Source: Nepenthes gracilis (lineage: Eukaryota; Streptophyta; Magnoliopsida; Caryophyllales; Nepenthaceae). From it: DNA of 64,000 nucleotides. The translations under genes and the position numbers were made by a program. The stretch lies in NCBI GenBank assembly GCA_033239525.1, contig BSYO01000038.1, positions 10,357,041-10,421,040 of the forward strand, in the 5' to 3' direction. Positions 25,846 through 39,600 of this stretch are shown one piece after another; position 1 is the stretch's first letter, and every line of letters begins with the position of its first letter. Under the pieces are notes generated by a model. It saw only the letters and a program-made list of their open reading frames with translations, was not told the origin of the DNA and did no database searches.

Positions 25846-26809
25846 GTTTCTTAATTGAGATAAAAAATATTAATTATCAAGACCTTTATTATCATATTTT
25901 TTATTGATCAGTTGTATATATAAATAAATTTATATATCTGAAACCATAATCATCAAACTTTCTCGTGCCACAATGAAGTCATTCTTGTCTCGAAAAAAGT
26001 TGGGTTGGGGCTTGTTGGCATGAGGAAGGAGGACTCTGATCACTAACTTGAGACGGTGGAAGAATGAAATTATAGTCGTTTGTTTTTGCTCAAAAGGCAA
26101 GTCTTAAATAGATATGCATTTTAAAAAATTTTTCTTTAATTAATATATATCTAAACTAATTATATATAAAATTATATTATTTAATCATAATTTAATAAAT
26201 TAATAAATTATTTGTCTTATCACGTGAAATATTTTTCTAGCACTTTAGTGCTATCGTGGACCATTGAGAGCAAGTGGTCAGTCTGGCCATTACTATCCTT
26301 ATTACTAATGCGAACCACCTACTACAAAATGGCTAGGACAGCAACATCAATATAGCTACTATGCCAAAAGAGTCAAACCCCCCTCCATAGTAACTTTGGT
26401 CTTCAGCTCCCCTTCAAAGCTCTTCTCCTCAGCTGAACATATGGTTGTTGTCTTCTTAGTAGGATCCATGGAATCGGAGTTGAAGAACTCGTCCGCACCC
26501 ATTTGGTCATTGTTCGGATAGCAAGGGCCTAGTTCAGGAAAAAGGTTTGCTTAATCCAATCCTTTTATGAAACGACTGTGGTCCACAATTGATGCATCGG
26601 TATCAATAAGAACAAGCTCCCTTAACAACTTTTGTGCGTCCCATGTAACATTTTTTTCTCTAGTAAAGGAATCGGAGGAGGATTCGGAGGCTTATCCGCA
26701 AAATTGTCGATGTGACTTCCTTCTCTAAGGGACAATAGTAGGGCCTTCAAAGATGAATAGTCAAGTATTATTGAAAAACCATTTATCGTTCTTTCATCGG
26801 GCATCATAA

Positions 26810-27595
26810 TGTTGGGAATTTGACACCTAAATACACCCGATCTGGTGCAACGAAACAAACCTAAACTCTCTATCGACCACCAGCTACTAAATTTGTGAGT
26901 ACAAGAAACAAACAATGCACAATAATTTTTAACGTGAAAAATCCTCTTCAACGAAGGAAAAAACCATGGGATAAACTCCAAATAAATTCATTATAAATAG
27001 TGCCGGTTACAAGAACCTCCTCTGAAATCTCTTCACTTCGAATCTAAGTAAAGAATGATTGAATACAATCCCCTCTTAACAGACTCAACAACTCACAAGA
27101 GAAATATAACGAGAAAATGAGCAATCAAAGGAAAATACGTTTCTAGAATAACCTCTAAAACGACGGACCTGATCTTGGCGAAGAACGAAACTTAAATCAT
27201 ACATCGACCAGATATCAAACCTTTTTCTTTTCTCTCTTCTTCTCTCCTCTCTTTATATGCTGCGCCCCTTGTGGAGAAAGATTTCATAATCATAACCCTA
27301 AAACGGGTGAGCCGTGTTTTATACGCGTATAGGCACTCAAGCATTCGGTGAGCGCGGATTGAGTGCACCAAGTCTTGGATTCTACACTCAAATGTTCGTC
27401 AAGTGCCAAGCAAGCACACCAAGTTTGGAATTTGTGCTTCTGCACCGCTCAGACACAAGGTGAGCGCCAACAATCCTCTAATCTGGAATCGACACTCAAG
27501 AGGACTGATCTTGCCTCCTAACCCTTCGTTGCGTACTCCAACCCTCGCAAGAGCCTCATATAAACTTTCAATAACTTTTCATATGTTGAGCTACC
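26810..27595 (+). mobile_element. Solo LTR B (same family as LTR A), TSD CATAA
   Basis: Begins TGTTGGGAATTTGACACCTA and aligns with the reverse complement of 17331-18006. Identical pentamers CATAA flank it (26805-26809 and 27596-27600). It lacks any internal region. It interrupts the LINE ORF1 remnant, so the LINE is older. Its right terminus (CTACC) has lost the canonical CA. Confidence 0.7.
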
Positions 27596-27604
27596 CATAA
27601 GGAT

Positions 27605-27870
27605 GTAATCAAAAAATCAAACACGTAAAAGTTTGCAAAACAGATTAAGAAAAAATTGTAGTCCAAGTCAATAACCTCGAAGGTCCCCTTCAGATTCCAA
27701 GGGCTAGGAATCTTATACCATGAGGGCTAGTAACCTAGAATACTATCATAGAATTTAACAACCGCATAATACACATAATTCTTAGAGAGTTTACCATTGA
27801 AGTTATCGGAGAGAATGATGGCAGGCCATCCATGTGAATGGTCAACCACAATGTCTCCTTTGGTAATGAT
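27605..27870 (-). pseudogene. LINE ORF1 fragment, DUF4283-like
   Basis: The minus-strand translation includes NLKGTFEVIDLDYNFFLICF, matching the DUF4283 core pattern (W.LKG....DL....FL..F) of plant L1 ORF1 proteins. An in-frame stop lies upstream of the core. The frame ends close to where solo LTR B is inserted. Confidence 0.6.
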
Positions 27871-28084
27871 TGTCTACTTAGTATGATTAAATAGAAATTT
27901 TATTTTTACCTTATTTTTGACAAAATTACTATTTTATTATTTGATTGATCCAATAATAGAAATAACAGTTTTAAATAAAATTAATATTCCTTCAAAACAA
28001 TAAATAAAGCATACCATCTCCTAATTGATATTTTTTTATTCCTCATTATCAAAAACTAATTATTTTTAAATATTTTTTTATTTA

Positions 28085-28660
28085 TCTTTGCCTCAAACTG
28101 GACTCGAATAAAATTGGATTTGGGGTCGAATATGGGTTGGTTTAAATAAAAATTTATAACTTATGAATTAGACTGGGTTGGATATGTTTATAATTTAAAT
28201 CGGGTCGGTTTGGATTGAGACATAGATTTTTTATTTTTAAATATCTTTCTTTAAAAAAATTCATAAATATATAAAAAATAACTAAAAATATAAATATTTT
28301 AAAAATTATAATATGTAGATTAATATATTACATAATCATATATTTTAAATAAAGAATTTTTTATATAAGAATTAATAATCACAAGAAGATATACTTAAGC
28401 ATATTTAAATAAAAAATCTATACATAAAATTATTGATTATATGAATATATAATCTATTAAAATAATTTTTTAAAATTTAGTATTTATTTAAAATAAAAAT
28501 ATATTTATAAAAATATTCATAATCTTGACCGGGTCGACTTGAATCGATTACTTTCATCTATAATCATACATTATCTAAAAAAATAATTAAATTTTTTTGA
28601 TCATATCCATCTATAATACTGATATACCTCAACCAAATTCTATAAAATTATAGATCTATA
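28085..28660. repeat. AT-rich dispersed repeat with GGGTCGG-type edges (copy 1)
   Basis: The edges carry GGGTTGG, GGGTCGG and CCGGGTCGAC words around a very AT-rich core containing AATATTTTAAAAATTATAAT. The same edges, core and ending (CATCTATAATACT, then CCTCAACCAAATTC-like) recur at 35420-35920 in the methyltransferase intron. Class unknown; non-coding. Confidence 0.6.
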
Positions 28661-28668
28661 AGACTAAG

Positions 28669-29718
28669 TGTTGGGTCCCATTATAATGGCCCATAAAAGT
28701 ATAGCCCAAAGGAAACGCTCAAGTGAAAGGGCCAGAAATACGCCCATGATCTAAGAAGGCTGGACAGCTTGAAAGGCCCAAAACGGAGGTCCAAAACAAG
28801 GGCCAACATCCTGAAAGCCCAAGGCCATGACAAAAGTCCGAGAGGTCTCGTCCGCTCATAAGGAAGCCCGAGAACCCCAAAAGTCCTGCCAAGTCTCAGA
28901 AGTCAAGAAGAGACTTGAGGACTTTCCTCAAAGGATCTTCCGAGAGCTCCCTTCTCCGACGAGTTCGCAAACTTACAAGAAGCTCCACGAAAGGACGAGG
29001 ACTGCCCACGCATGGCCGAAAATACTAATTTCAAAGAATCTCGTCGATTTCTAAGGAACCTCATAATCACCGCTGGGTCGCCGTCTCAACAGGCAGACGC
29101 CCCACAAATCAAGCGCGACGCCTGGACCCTATGCACGACGACACGCACAGCCTACCTACCCGGCGCCCATGCGTGCTCTCCCGCATACGTCAACAATATC
29201 AAATGGGGTCAGTGGGACAATGGACAGTTTCCCGGCCACTTGCTGGCTGCCACGTGTCTCCTCCCCAATGGCACGTTTTCCTCTATAAATACCCAGCAAA
29301 GCCCCATTCGAAGAGGGAGGGCGGGGGACCGACTCTCTCCTCTCTGAACTTATTCCAGAAGAAGGAAAAAGCCCCACTCTCTCTCTCAGCCACTAAATCC
29401 CTCTCTTCCCAGCGAGACGAAACAAAAAAGAGTGAGAAAGCTTCCCAACGAGAGTGATAAAGCCTCCCAACAAGCAAAATCTCCTAGGAAAGAAGTACAA
29501 AACAAGAGACAAGGAAAGAATGATCTCTAATACTTGTACTTTGTAAAGACTTCCAAAAAGATAGTGAATCACTTCTAAAGGCCCCAGAGTTTCGTGATTT
29601 TTCCTCCCCATTTAAGAGGAGGCTTTCCACGTAAAAATCCAGTCTTAATCTCTCTCTCTCTATGACCCTAAATCTAACACTTGTGTTGCACATGGACCCC
29701 GAGTCCCGGAACGCAACA
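28669..29718 (+). mobile_element. Solo LTR C1, TSD CTAAG
   Basis: 1,050 bp running from TGTTGGGTCCC to CGCAACA, with perfect flanking CTAAG (28664-28668 and 29719-29723). It contains a TATA-like CTCTATAAATACC at about 29280, in plus orientation. The copy at 51707-52865 is an inverted family member (shared GAGCCC/GGGCCCA words and a common TTTTTACGT..AA segment). No internal region. Confidence 0.88.
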
Positions 29719-29723
29719 CTAAG

Positions 29724-30667
29724 TAGATCAGATAACTTGATTTTAATCAAATTTATCCGAACCTTTTAGTATATATTGGAATATGATTTCTTTTGTTAAG
29801 AGTAAAATATTCATTTTATATTAATATCTTGGTTATTCCTCCCTCTATTATTATATACTAAAAATTTTTAATTTATTTTTATATATTTTAAATAACTAAC
29901 CAAATAATATAACATTAATTCTAAACTCTATTTTCATGTTATTTTATTTCTTAAAAATAATTATTTTATTATTATCTTATATTTTTAATAACTAAATATA
30001 ATATTATTTAATTTTTTTAAAATATAAATTTTATGATAAAAATTAAAAAAAGTGACAAAATACCTATTTCATAAAAGATCCTCCATTTTAGGAATAAAAG
30101 CAAATCTTGATGATATTGATATTCTTTGATTTCCTATTTCGTAAGAGTTTTATTCACTTTGTTTAGTTTTCCAACAAAAATTATATTTTCTCATTTTATT
30201 ATTATTTCCTTCATTTATGGTTTATTTTAATATGTGAAAATGGTAAAAAAAAATAAAAATAATTTGAAAAATTAGATTCAAGTGGAAGCAAAATCCCACC
30301 AAAAAAAAAAAAAAAAAATCTTCCTTAAATATTTTAATATAATTTTTTCTTATAATTATTCAAACATTATTCAGTTTAAATTATCAAGATAGAATTCAAA
30401 TTAGTAAAAATGTAAATCTAATAACTTCCTCAGTTCATTGAATTACTGTGCTATTTTTCATGGGAGGGGGAGAGGGTAAGGGAGAGTCGGAGAGGAGGTG
30501 AGGGAGTTCTCCTACCTAACGCCACAAACTGGGGGCAGCTGAGAAACGCCAAAACCACGCGCAACACCCCGCAAAAAACCAAAGCAGCCCTCCATAAGGG
30601 CTCCCACCACCACTGACGGCCTGACCGCCACCACTAGTGAGAGGCCAAACAGTCCATTAGCGCAAGA
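29724..30667. promoter_or_regulatory. Upstream region and leader of the methyltransferase gene
   Basis: AT-rich DNA with an A-run (30301-30318) changes at about 30465 to a GC-richer leader, with GGGAGGGGGAGAGGG near 30462. A transcription start probably lies between 30450 and 30650. No distinct TATA box could be chosen. Confidence 0.4.
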
Positions 30668-33600
30668 ATGTACAGAGACGTGTCAAGCTGCAACAGCTAC
30701 GACTACGGCGATGCCCTTTACTGGGACTCACGGTATATACAAGATGTGGGATCTTTTGACTGGTACCAACGTTACTCTGCTCTTCGCCCCTTTATTCGCC
30801 ATTACATTCCCATCTCTTCTCGCGTCCTCATGGTAGGCTGCGGCAACGCTGGTAATTATAATTTCACCCCTTAAATACCCTTTTGTACCTATTTCAATTT
30901 GTTCATATAATGCCCTAATTCCCATCATTTTTTGGTTAATTCAGAGAAAAGGGGTAAAGAAGCACTTAAATTAGGGGGTCGAAGTGTTAATTTGATGTGG
31001 TTTAAGAGATTTTTATTGACAGGCTTGAACTTTTTGAGATAATTGGGTTTTGATTTCTTGCAGTTTGTGGAAATAATTGCTCAACTGGTTTGTTTGTTTT
31101 CTCTTTGATATCTTGGGAGTGTTCATTCGATTTTTCCTTTTTTTTGGTGACTGGTGGACGAATGGGGATATGTAGGGTAAGGAATAATTTCGGTATATAC
31201 ACTGTCGATGATTTTGGAAAATGAAAAGAGAAATCATTGATCTTTTGGAGGGGAAAGTATAATCATTATCCTGATTTTTGAGGAAGGGCCATCTTTATAA
31301 CGATCTTTACTCTGTTCCAATTTATGCGTTATAATGCATTTGGCCTCAGATATAGGCTGTTGGCAATGTTAATTGGTTAAAAGTGGGTTCTAGTAAAAGA
31401 GTTCAGAGTAGATCTAAATTAGAATACATAATGAACCAAAGTACTGAATAAATTTGATCTTTCAACAAAAGTTCAGAACGAAATTCTCTTTTGGACTTCC
31501 CCAATAACCACATTAAAGCTGTGCGGGTCTAGATTAATGAATCTATACTTTGGGGAAGAGAAGTACTAGTTTGGTGTTGACCAGTGAAATTTGGGCCCTT
31601 TCATTTGTGGGTTGTGGTGAAAGACTAAAGAACATATAGCATGGTGCATAAAGGTCTTGCTATGCACAAGGTCTGAGAAAGAGTTGGACCAATTTTGGAT
31701 CCATTGTATGGGTTTTTATCTTGTATAATGCAACTAAGACAGTAGATTTTGAACTGTTGTATGTTCACTCGCAATGGAATAATTCAATTGTTTTGTGTAC
31801 ATAGAAGGCTGTAATTGTCTGGATGCTGACACAAACAATTTGTTTTGTTAGTCATGTCGGAGGACATGGTGAAGGATGGATATGAAGAGGTGATGAATAT
31901 CGACATTTCTTCAGTGGCAATTGACATGATGAAAAGGAAGTATGAGAACATACCTCAATTAAGATGTATCCTTCCGAGGACAAGTACTATGTTATCTGTA
32001 TTGTTCTTATGATTCATTTTCTTTGATCCTCTTGCTAGATCTTATGGTATTCTATGATACCTTTATGGTAAGATTTATGTTTTATTGAAAGTTTCCCTTA
32101 ATGGATTTTTAATAGACATGCAAATGGATGTTAGGGATATGAGTTTTTTCCAGATGAGTCATTTGATAGCGTGATAGATAAAGGTATCTTCCTGCTTGTT
32201 CATTGTGTGCCATGTAGAATTCACTGATTTATAACTCTGATGTAATATAGTGTTGATGTGTTTCTGCTGAATTTGCGATTATGGTTGTCCACTGCCATTC
32301 TAGGAACGCTTGATTCTTTGATGGTAAGATTTGTTTTCTAATTTTAATGGCGATTTTCTATTCTATGAAGATATATATATATATATATATATATATTTTT
32401 TAATATGCAATCTTGATGTCATTGAAGTGTGGTAAGGATGCTCCAATAAGTGCTGCTCGAATGTTGGCTGAAGTTTGCAGGTTTTAGTCTTTGCTTTCTT
32501 TAAAACTCGATCATTCTATTAAATGGATGTTAATTTTTTCAAGCTTCTGAATGCTGGCAATTTCCTCCCTGAAATGCTTACATTTTGACTGCAGGCTGCT
32601 TAAACCTGGAGGGATCTATATGTTGGTAACCATATGCCTAAATATAATGCTGCATTTGTCATACCGTACATTTACTCTGCCAATATCATTTCATTTTCAA
32701 AAAACTCAATTTAGATAACTGCTTATTTTCTATGCCTTTGCAGATTACCTACGGTGATCCTAATGTAAGGATGCCACATTTGAGGAGATCGGTATACAAT
32801 TGGAAGATTGTTTTGTACATTATCCGTAAGCCTTTTGCTCCTCATTCTAAAACTTTTTTCTCTTGCATACGCCTCTTCATTAGTAATGCTGTCATACTTG
32901 TATGCACTAACATAAATATCAGCCAATTTGTATCAATATTGGGCCCTCGATATCGATATTTTTCAATACCACGACGATATCATAATATTTTGTTATCTAA
33001 GTGATATTTTGCAATATATCAGCTAATATAACCGATTTATCTGTTGATACAACTCCATCAGCTTATGATTTTCAAAAACTTTTTTTCCAATATATCAATT
33101 ATCAATATGTATTATTTGCCATATCCTATACTAATATAGTGCAACTGTTACCAATGTTGAAATTTTAATCCATGTTTGTATGACTTGCTTTGTCTACTCT
33201 ATCCCATGAATCCATTGCCCATGTATTTTGAAGTTCCTTTTCCTTTGGTATTTCTCCATCCATCTGAGATGTTGTTGCCTTAGAGTTAACTTTTTCAGTA
33301 TTCTTTCCCTTAGTTTAATGCCAATTCCTTTATATTTCAATTTTTTTCTGAAAATGATATGTATATGCTGGAATCAAATGAGCAGACTTTGGATTTCACT
33401 GTTGTATTGGTCGAAGTGGGTTCCCTATTATACCTACTATTACTTCTTTGCTGTGATGTGATCTACAGAACTGTGCTCTATAGTCACTTTGAGTTAGATA
33501 ATTTAAGTTACACAATTTATCTTTGCTATATAGGAACGGAATTATCCCATCTTAAGAGTTTATTTGTATATTTGCACCATTTATATAGATCTCAAACTCT

Positions 33601-36600
33601 GGTTAGTTGATGAATATGTTTTCCACCAACAAAAACTTATTATGTTTAGAACTTGGGACTTGATATCCTGAAATTTGGAGGCCAAATGTGGTATTTTCTT
33701 GAACTAACTGACGGTTGGTTATAACTCTTGGGGATGCGAGTTGTCCAATCTAGAGACTATTTACCAATTGGGGACCATAGGTTTTATATGTTCTATTAAT
33801 TGTTTTTTTATAGTAAAGAATTGTAAAAAACATTTGGTTCACGAAACTCTTGATATATGCCGTATTAGAAAAGGGTCAGATCATTTTTAATATATTGTAT
33901 GTGATTGTGCTTTACAGTATGTAAAAGGCCATTTCACGACTTAAACCCATGACGGCTAGATCATACCATAATAATTCTACCGTTATGCCTTGCTTCGGTC
34001 AATGTACAAAGACTAAAAGACAGCATAACATCTTTTTGGAAAAAAAGGCACAATACTTGGTCTTAAAATCTGTGTGGCTCGCCAAACTCAAGCTCAGCAA
34101 TTTGATTTAAACAAATCAATGTTCTTAAATAATGATTTCTAGAGCTCACACTACGAGTGAAAATATGAGAAGCTTTTCCACTCTTCAACACATTCCTTCC
34201 ACAAATCGCCGCCTGTTCTTCATCTGTCAACATTTTTATTGGCTTTCATCTAGTATAGGTAGTTCACAGATTATTTTTTTCTCATTGAGAAGTAGAAAAT
34301 GAAATACCGGAACCCCCTCTAGTCTTCTACCTACCATTAAGTTGTGTGATGATGTGGGCCTTCATGTTATGATGACTTTGAATGGCTGGTTGTGACTTGT
34401 TAGCCATGGCAGCTGCAGATTCTTTTTTGTTAGTCGTGAAATGAAATATTAACAAATATATATCAATGTCGACCCTTGGTATTAATGCTTTCTAATACCA
34501 AGACAAAATCATTATATATGGCCATATTGGCATGTTATATCACAAATATCGGCTGGTACACTCTATATTCAAAATATTAGCTGAAATATAGATATTTGCC
34601 TAAGGTTCTAATTTACCAAAAAAGTTACGTCTGATATATCCGATATCAAAATGTATCACCTGATGTGATTGTTTCCAATACGGTCATAGCCAATACCGTT
34701 ACCAATGTTTTTGTCCATGATACAATACAATTAGCACAAAAATCCTTAAAAAAGTAGAAATATAATATTAGAATATCATTCTTCGGCCCCTTCCTCAATA
34801 CTAGAAAATTCATTTAGGAAAGGCTTGGCACTTAAATCTAGTAAAAATCATCAGAAATTTCCAAATCATGCAGATAGAAGCCAGCATGTGATTCAATAAC
34901 AAAATGAAAGGATATTTAAATTGTTGGGAATTTTCATTACAGTTGACAAGCACTTGATTCGGTTTTGCCGAAATGATGATCTAAGAACTCATAAGAATGT
35001 AGAAAAATGCACTTGTTATTTTATTGCTGGACTCTTTGCATATTGTGGTCATAGCAAAGAAATCATTTAAGTGAAGTTGAAAAAGATTTGGAATAATATT
35101 TTATACAGAGAGAGTTTGTTGTTGGTTTGATTTAGGAGATAAAGATATTATCAAAAGAGAAAGCTGTCAACATTGAGTCCCCCTCATACTCTGTACGATA
35201 AGAATTTCATCAGATACGTTTAATTTAAATATCAGGATAAAATCCTCATCGTTGGAAGCATGCAAAGACTCTAATAATGAAAAAAAAGACACTAACAACT
35301 CTGAGAAATTAACATTAGGTGGCATATGTCGGTAGAAATTACACGTCTACTAGACCTATAACTTTTTTTTTTTTTTTTTTTTTTTGAGGAAGGTGGGCAG
35401 GTGGGTGGCCACGCGTGACCTTTTTTCCCATCGGACTAGATCTAATCAAAACCAAAATTGGGTTGGACACAGGCTGAGTTTAGGTGAAGATTTGCTTCGC
35501 CTGGTCACCCGAGCCAAAAAGCCCTAGTTGTGTTTCACCATGATACAATCCGGGCTACTCCATGGGCAATTTTTTTTAAAAATATTTTTATTTAAAAATT
35601 TATATTTACAGAAAAAAATCTAGTGATATAAAATATTTTAAAAATTATAATATTTAGATTAAAATATTACATAAATGTATATTTAAATGAAGAATATTTA
35701 CATAAAAAAGTTAATAATTATGTAAAACCATAATTTATAGACATGATTTTTTTAAATTTGATATTTATTTAAAAATATATATATATATATGAAAAAAATC
35801 ATATTCTAGGCTGGGTCAGGCCAAACCAAAATATTTATTAGACAATTTTTTAAATGTACTCATCTATAATACTATATATATTGACTAAACCTTATAAAAT
35901 TTCGGGCTAGTTGGACAACCTGGTTTTGATCAAGTCTATGCTAGAGCCTCATCATGTAGTTGTAAGAAATCGATTGAATACTACCATTTTTAACGGTAAA
36001 GCAAGAAAATTGAGAAGAAAAGTGAGATTTCCTTACTGTATACTTGCCATCATGCCTCCCCTAGTCTCTATTATGTTCTTAATAATGTTGCTCCATTGAT
36101 CAATTTTCCATGGAAATAATATCCATGCAAGGAATAGTACTTGCCATTCATTTGTTATTCGGGGCATCCTGAAAATGTCTGAGTCAAAATATGGCTTTCA
36201 AATTAAGTTTTAAATTAGTGAATGTTGCCAAAAAAAGTGGCAATGTCATACGTAAAAAGAAAGAGACTCATAGAATAAAGAAGACAAATAGAGATTTGGC
36301 TCATTTTTGTTAATCCATGAACAGGATCCATATAGACACCCAGATCCATAGATCCACATGTCTTGATAGGAAAAGAATCAATAGAAAAAGAAAGAATCGG
36401 AGTTGTTTGATATACTTATTTCTTTTTCTAAAACAAATGAAAAGGAAATGAAAGATGAAAGATACATTCAGTTTGCAGAAGAGTGGCACCAGGTACCAAA
36501 TTGCAATCTTCATTTATTTTAGGTTCTAGAATAATTGGTTTTTCTTTCCCATAGAACTAAATTTCTGATTAGTAAATTCCAAAACTAAAAATAATATTCC

Positions 36601-39600
36601 AAACAAATTTCCCTTAGCTAATCCTATGGATTGATAGTTAAGATATTCTCTTGGCCAATATTTGAAATCAATATTTTCTTAACACTATAATAATATCGTA
36701 ATATATTGACCATTATCAAAATACCAGCAATATACTCGATATTTGATCAATATATAGGCTAATACGTCATTGTTAATTTATAATTTTCAGAATTTTTTTT
36801 TATTATGATATTTTCAATACCGATTCACATTATTTAATATCGATATGTCAATAATTGATATTGATATTGATGGGTCTAGTATGAATATGGGCTGACATCA
36901 ACGAGGCCTAACCAGTAGCGACGAGGCCCAACCGGCAGGCAATCCCTGCCAGGCGATGGGGCCAGGGAGATTTGGAGCAAGGCCCACTAGATGCTTCTGA
37001 TACACGTCCAATCACCATCTACCTGCGCCTCTCTTGAAACAGCTGCAAACTCTGGAAATGTCAACCAATAGGAGATGAGATCAACCTTGGCGAGCCGCAG
37101 CACCCGTCGTCCTACAGTAGTTCAACCAATTCCAATAAAAGTCAACCAAACCCGTGTGAGCCACGCTCGATAATGGTTCTCGCGCCATCACAAGGCGACA
37201 ACAGCCACCGCCAGCGCTCAGTGGCTGGTGAACCCAGGCAAGCCACTTGTCGCAAGTTCCTGCGCCCAAAAGCCTCCTCTATGGAGCCTACAAATACTTT
37301 CTCCTACAATGGAGAAAGGGGATTTGAAATTTGAGATCCAGTATCCAAAAACACTTGGAGCACTTAAGAGCCATCTCGGGCTAAGCTTTGAACCTTAACG
37401 TGAGGAGAAAGAACCAGCTATCTTTCCTCCGTTACTGCCGCTTCAACCCGGCCATCTTAGTGAGCAGCTCATCGTAGTGCATTAAATGAGCCTAAGCCTC
37501 CTCTAATCATTATTCACACCCCTTGAATATTAGCATCCGTGCAATCCCCATCACGTTTACCTTTACACTTGCATCTTTTCATTCCTGGAAAAAGATTTCT
37601 AATTTAAGTGTCGGAGTGTTTACGGTGGGAGAATCTCCCGCTGTCCTCTGACCTCTTATTTGTAGTTTGTGGTGTGTAGAGCCCAGGTTGAGAGACGCGG
37701 AGACCAGACCATTCGAGATCAACTCGATGCGAGAAATTCGAAGGCTCCTAATCTGCATGATAACCCGGACCCAATGACGCATCATTGGCACCGCCTGTGG
37801 GAACGACAACAAATTCTAACCACCTGTCACCACATCCACCTTTCAAGCAAGAAGATGGTTAACACCAGAGTACATGTTAGCGTGTTAGCGAGGGATATTG
37901 CCACCCATGGCGATGATCCTTCGGTGGGTGGCCATGCCGGCGACCAACTCGACCTTGATGTGTGCAAGTTGGCCATCGACGTGGGCGACATGAAGCAAAT
38001 GTTTCAGATTCTGTGCATTCGAATTGGTGCGCAATGGATGGGACCTCCTCCCTCGAGACCCCAAGCATCAACCTCTAGACAAAGGGGCCATGGGCCGAGG
38101 CTCCCAGCAGCAAAAATGACACGACCTGATGCCGAGGCCTAAGTAACCTCAGACAGCATGGCCCGGATATCAGCACGGAGCCTCCCAAGTAGGGAGGTGC
38201 CGGAGGAAAGCCAGGAGTGGCATAACCCCTGCAACTCCCATAGCGATTGGAGACCCGACCAAAGGGGAGGGCTCGTGCAGTACGTGACCACCTCGTACGA
38301 GCAACCACTGCGACTTGCACGCCCCCTAGAGAACTCTGAGCTCTGCAACTTTATCAACGCCAAGAGGAGCGGGTTCACCCCTAGGATAGAAGAGAAGGTG
38401 GAGAAGATATGACAGCACGTGTTTAAGGGGGAAGCTGGCTGATAAGTGCTCGACCTGAGGGGGTTGCCATTCGCCATGGATATCCGGACACAGCCCCTCC
38501 CTCTCAAGTTCAAGATATTAGCACTGGACGTGTACAACGGGAATATTGGATCACCTGAACTATTTCCGGATGCTACTGTCCTTCCATGAGGTGAGCGAGG
38601 CCACCATGTGCTAGTGCTTCTCTCTGGCGCTCGAGGAGGACGCTAGGCTTTGGTTCCACGGCCTCTAACTCAACTCCATCCGATCATTTGACGAGCTCGT
38701 CAACTGCTTTTTGTATCAGTTCGCCTTTAGCCGGAGGGAAGAGAAACAGCCCTGGCACCTTGTCCGCCTCTGCCAGAAACTTGAGGAGAGCTTGAAGCGG
38801 TTCATTAACCGCTTCACCATCGAGGCTCGCCAGATCCCCCATCTCTCCGACAAGATGACAGCCGAGCGCCTTCATCACCACGTTGGCGGCTGGGGAGTCC
38901 GTCAAACACCTAGCGCATCAATGCCCCCAGACCTTCCGAGAAGTCGAGGCCATCGCTCAGGCCTACATTGCAGCCAAGGATGACAACGAAGCGAAGCGTC
39001 TTGAATATGTGGACTGACAACCCGCAGGTTCAGTTGTGGGGAAGAAGAGAAACGGAGATGACAGTCGCTCTCGGGAACCTCGGAAACAACCCCGATCCGA
39101 GCCAAGTGTCCAAAGGGAGTTCAGGCCTTTGACCCTGACCCCTCTGATGACACCCGCTCAAACATCTTTATGCAAATCCGAGACAAGAAATTCTTGAAGT
39201 AACCCAAAGCGTCGAAGAACCCAGAGGCTAGAGACCAGACTAAATACTACCATTTTTACCGGTCTCTAGGACACATTACAGAAGACTGCTGGACCCTATA
39301 AAAGGAGATTAAAGACCTGATTCGCCGGGGACACTTCACACGGTTCCTGAGAAGCTTGGGGCAGGCCCTCGAGGCGGCCATCGACGAGACTAGAGAGCAA
39401 CTGAGGAACAATGTCACTGTCGGCGTCATCAGCATGATTTCGAGCAAGCCGGCCAAGAGCAGCGGCCAGGATCTACCCGAGGCCGCATCCAGTAGCAAGA
39501 GAGCAAGGGTAGGGGTTAGGACTGATGTCATTAGTTTTAGCGACAATGATATGACTCATGTAATTTCCCCTTATTTCGACTCTCTTGTTATATTTGCCCT

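Larger units (their letters stand above)
25320..27880 (-). mobile_element. L1-type LINE remnant, split by solo LTR B
   Basis: The minus strand carries, in 5'-to-3' order, an ORF1 DUF4283-like segment (about 27870-27605), the nested solo LTR B, a further ORF1-like stretch (about 26805-26640), and then an endonuclease fragment (25845-25618). This is the order of plant L1 elements (ORF1, then EN-RT). Reverse transcriptase is not recognisable. All frames are broken. The joining across about 1 kb of unrecognised sequence between ORF1 and EN is inferred. Confidence 0.6.

Noticed and set aside
32723..33004. ORF spanning exon 7 and the following intron as a longer coding exon
   Set aside because: Homology ends at YII with the donor at 32826, and continuation in the last exon (PRPGFQRP) is exact in phase.
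38139..38537. 132-residue minus-strand ORF in the gypsy gag region
   Set aside because: It is the complement of gag. The genuine antisense module lies further right, at 41960-44948.
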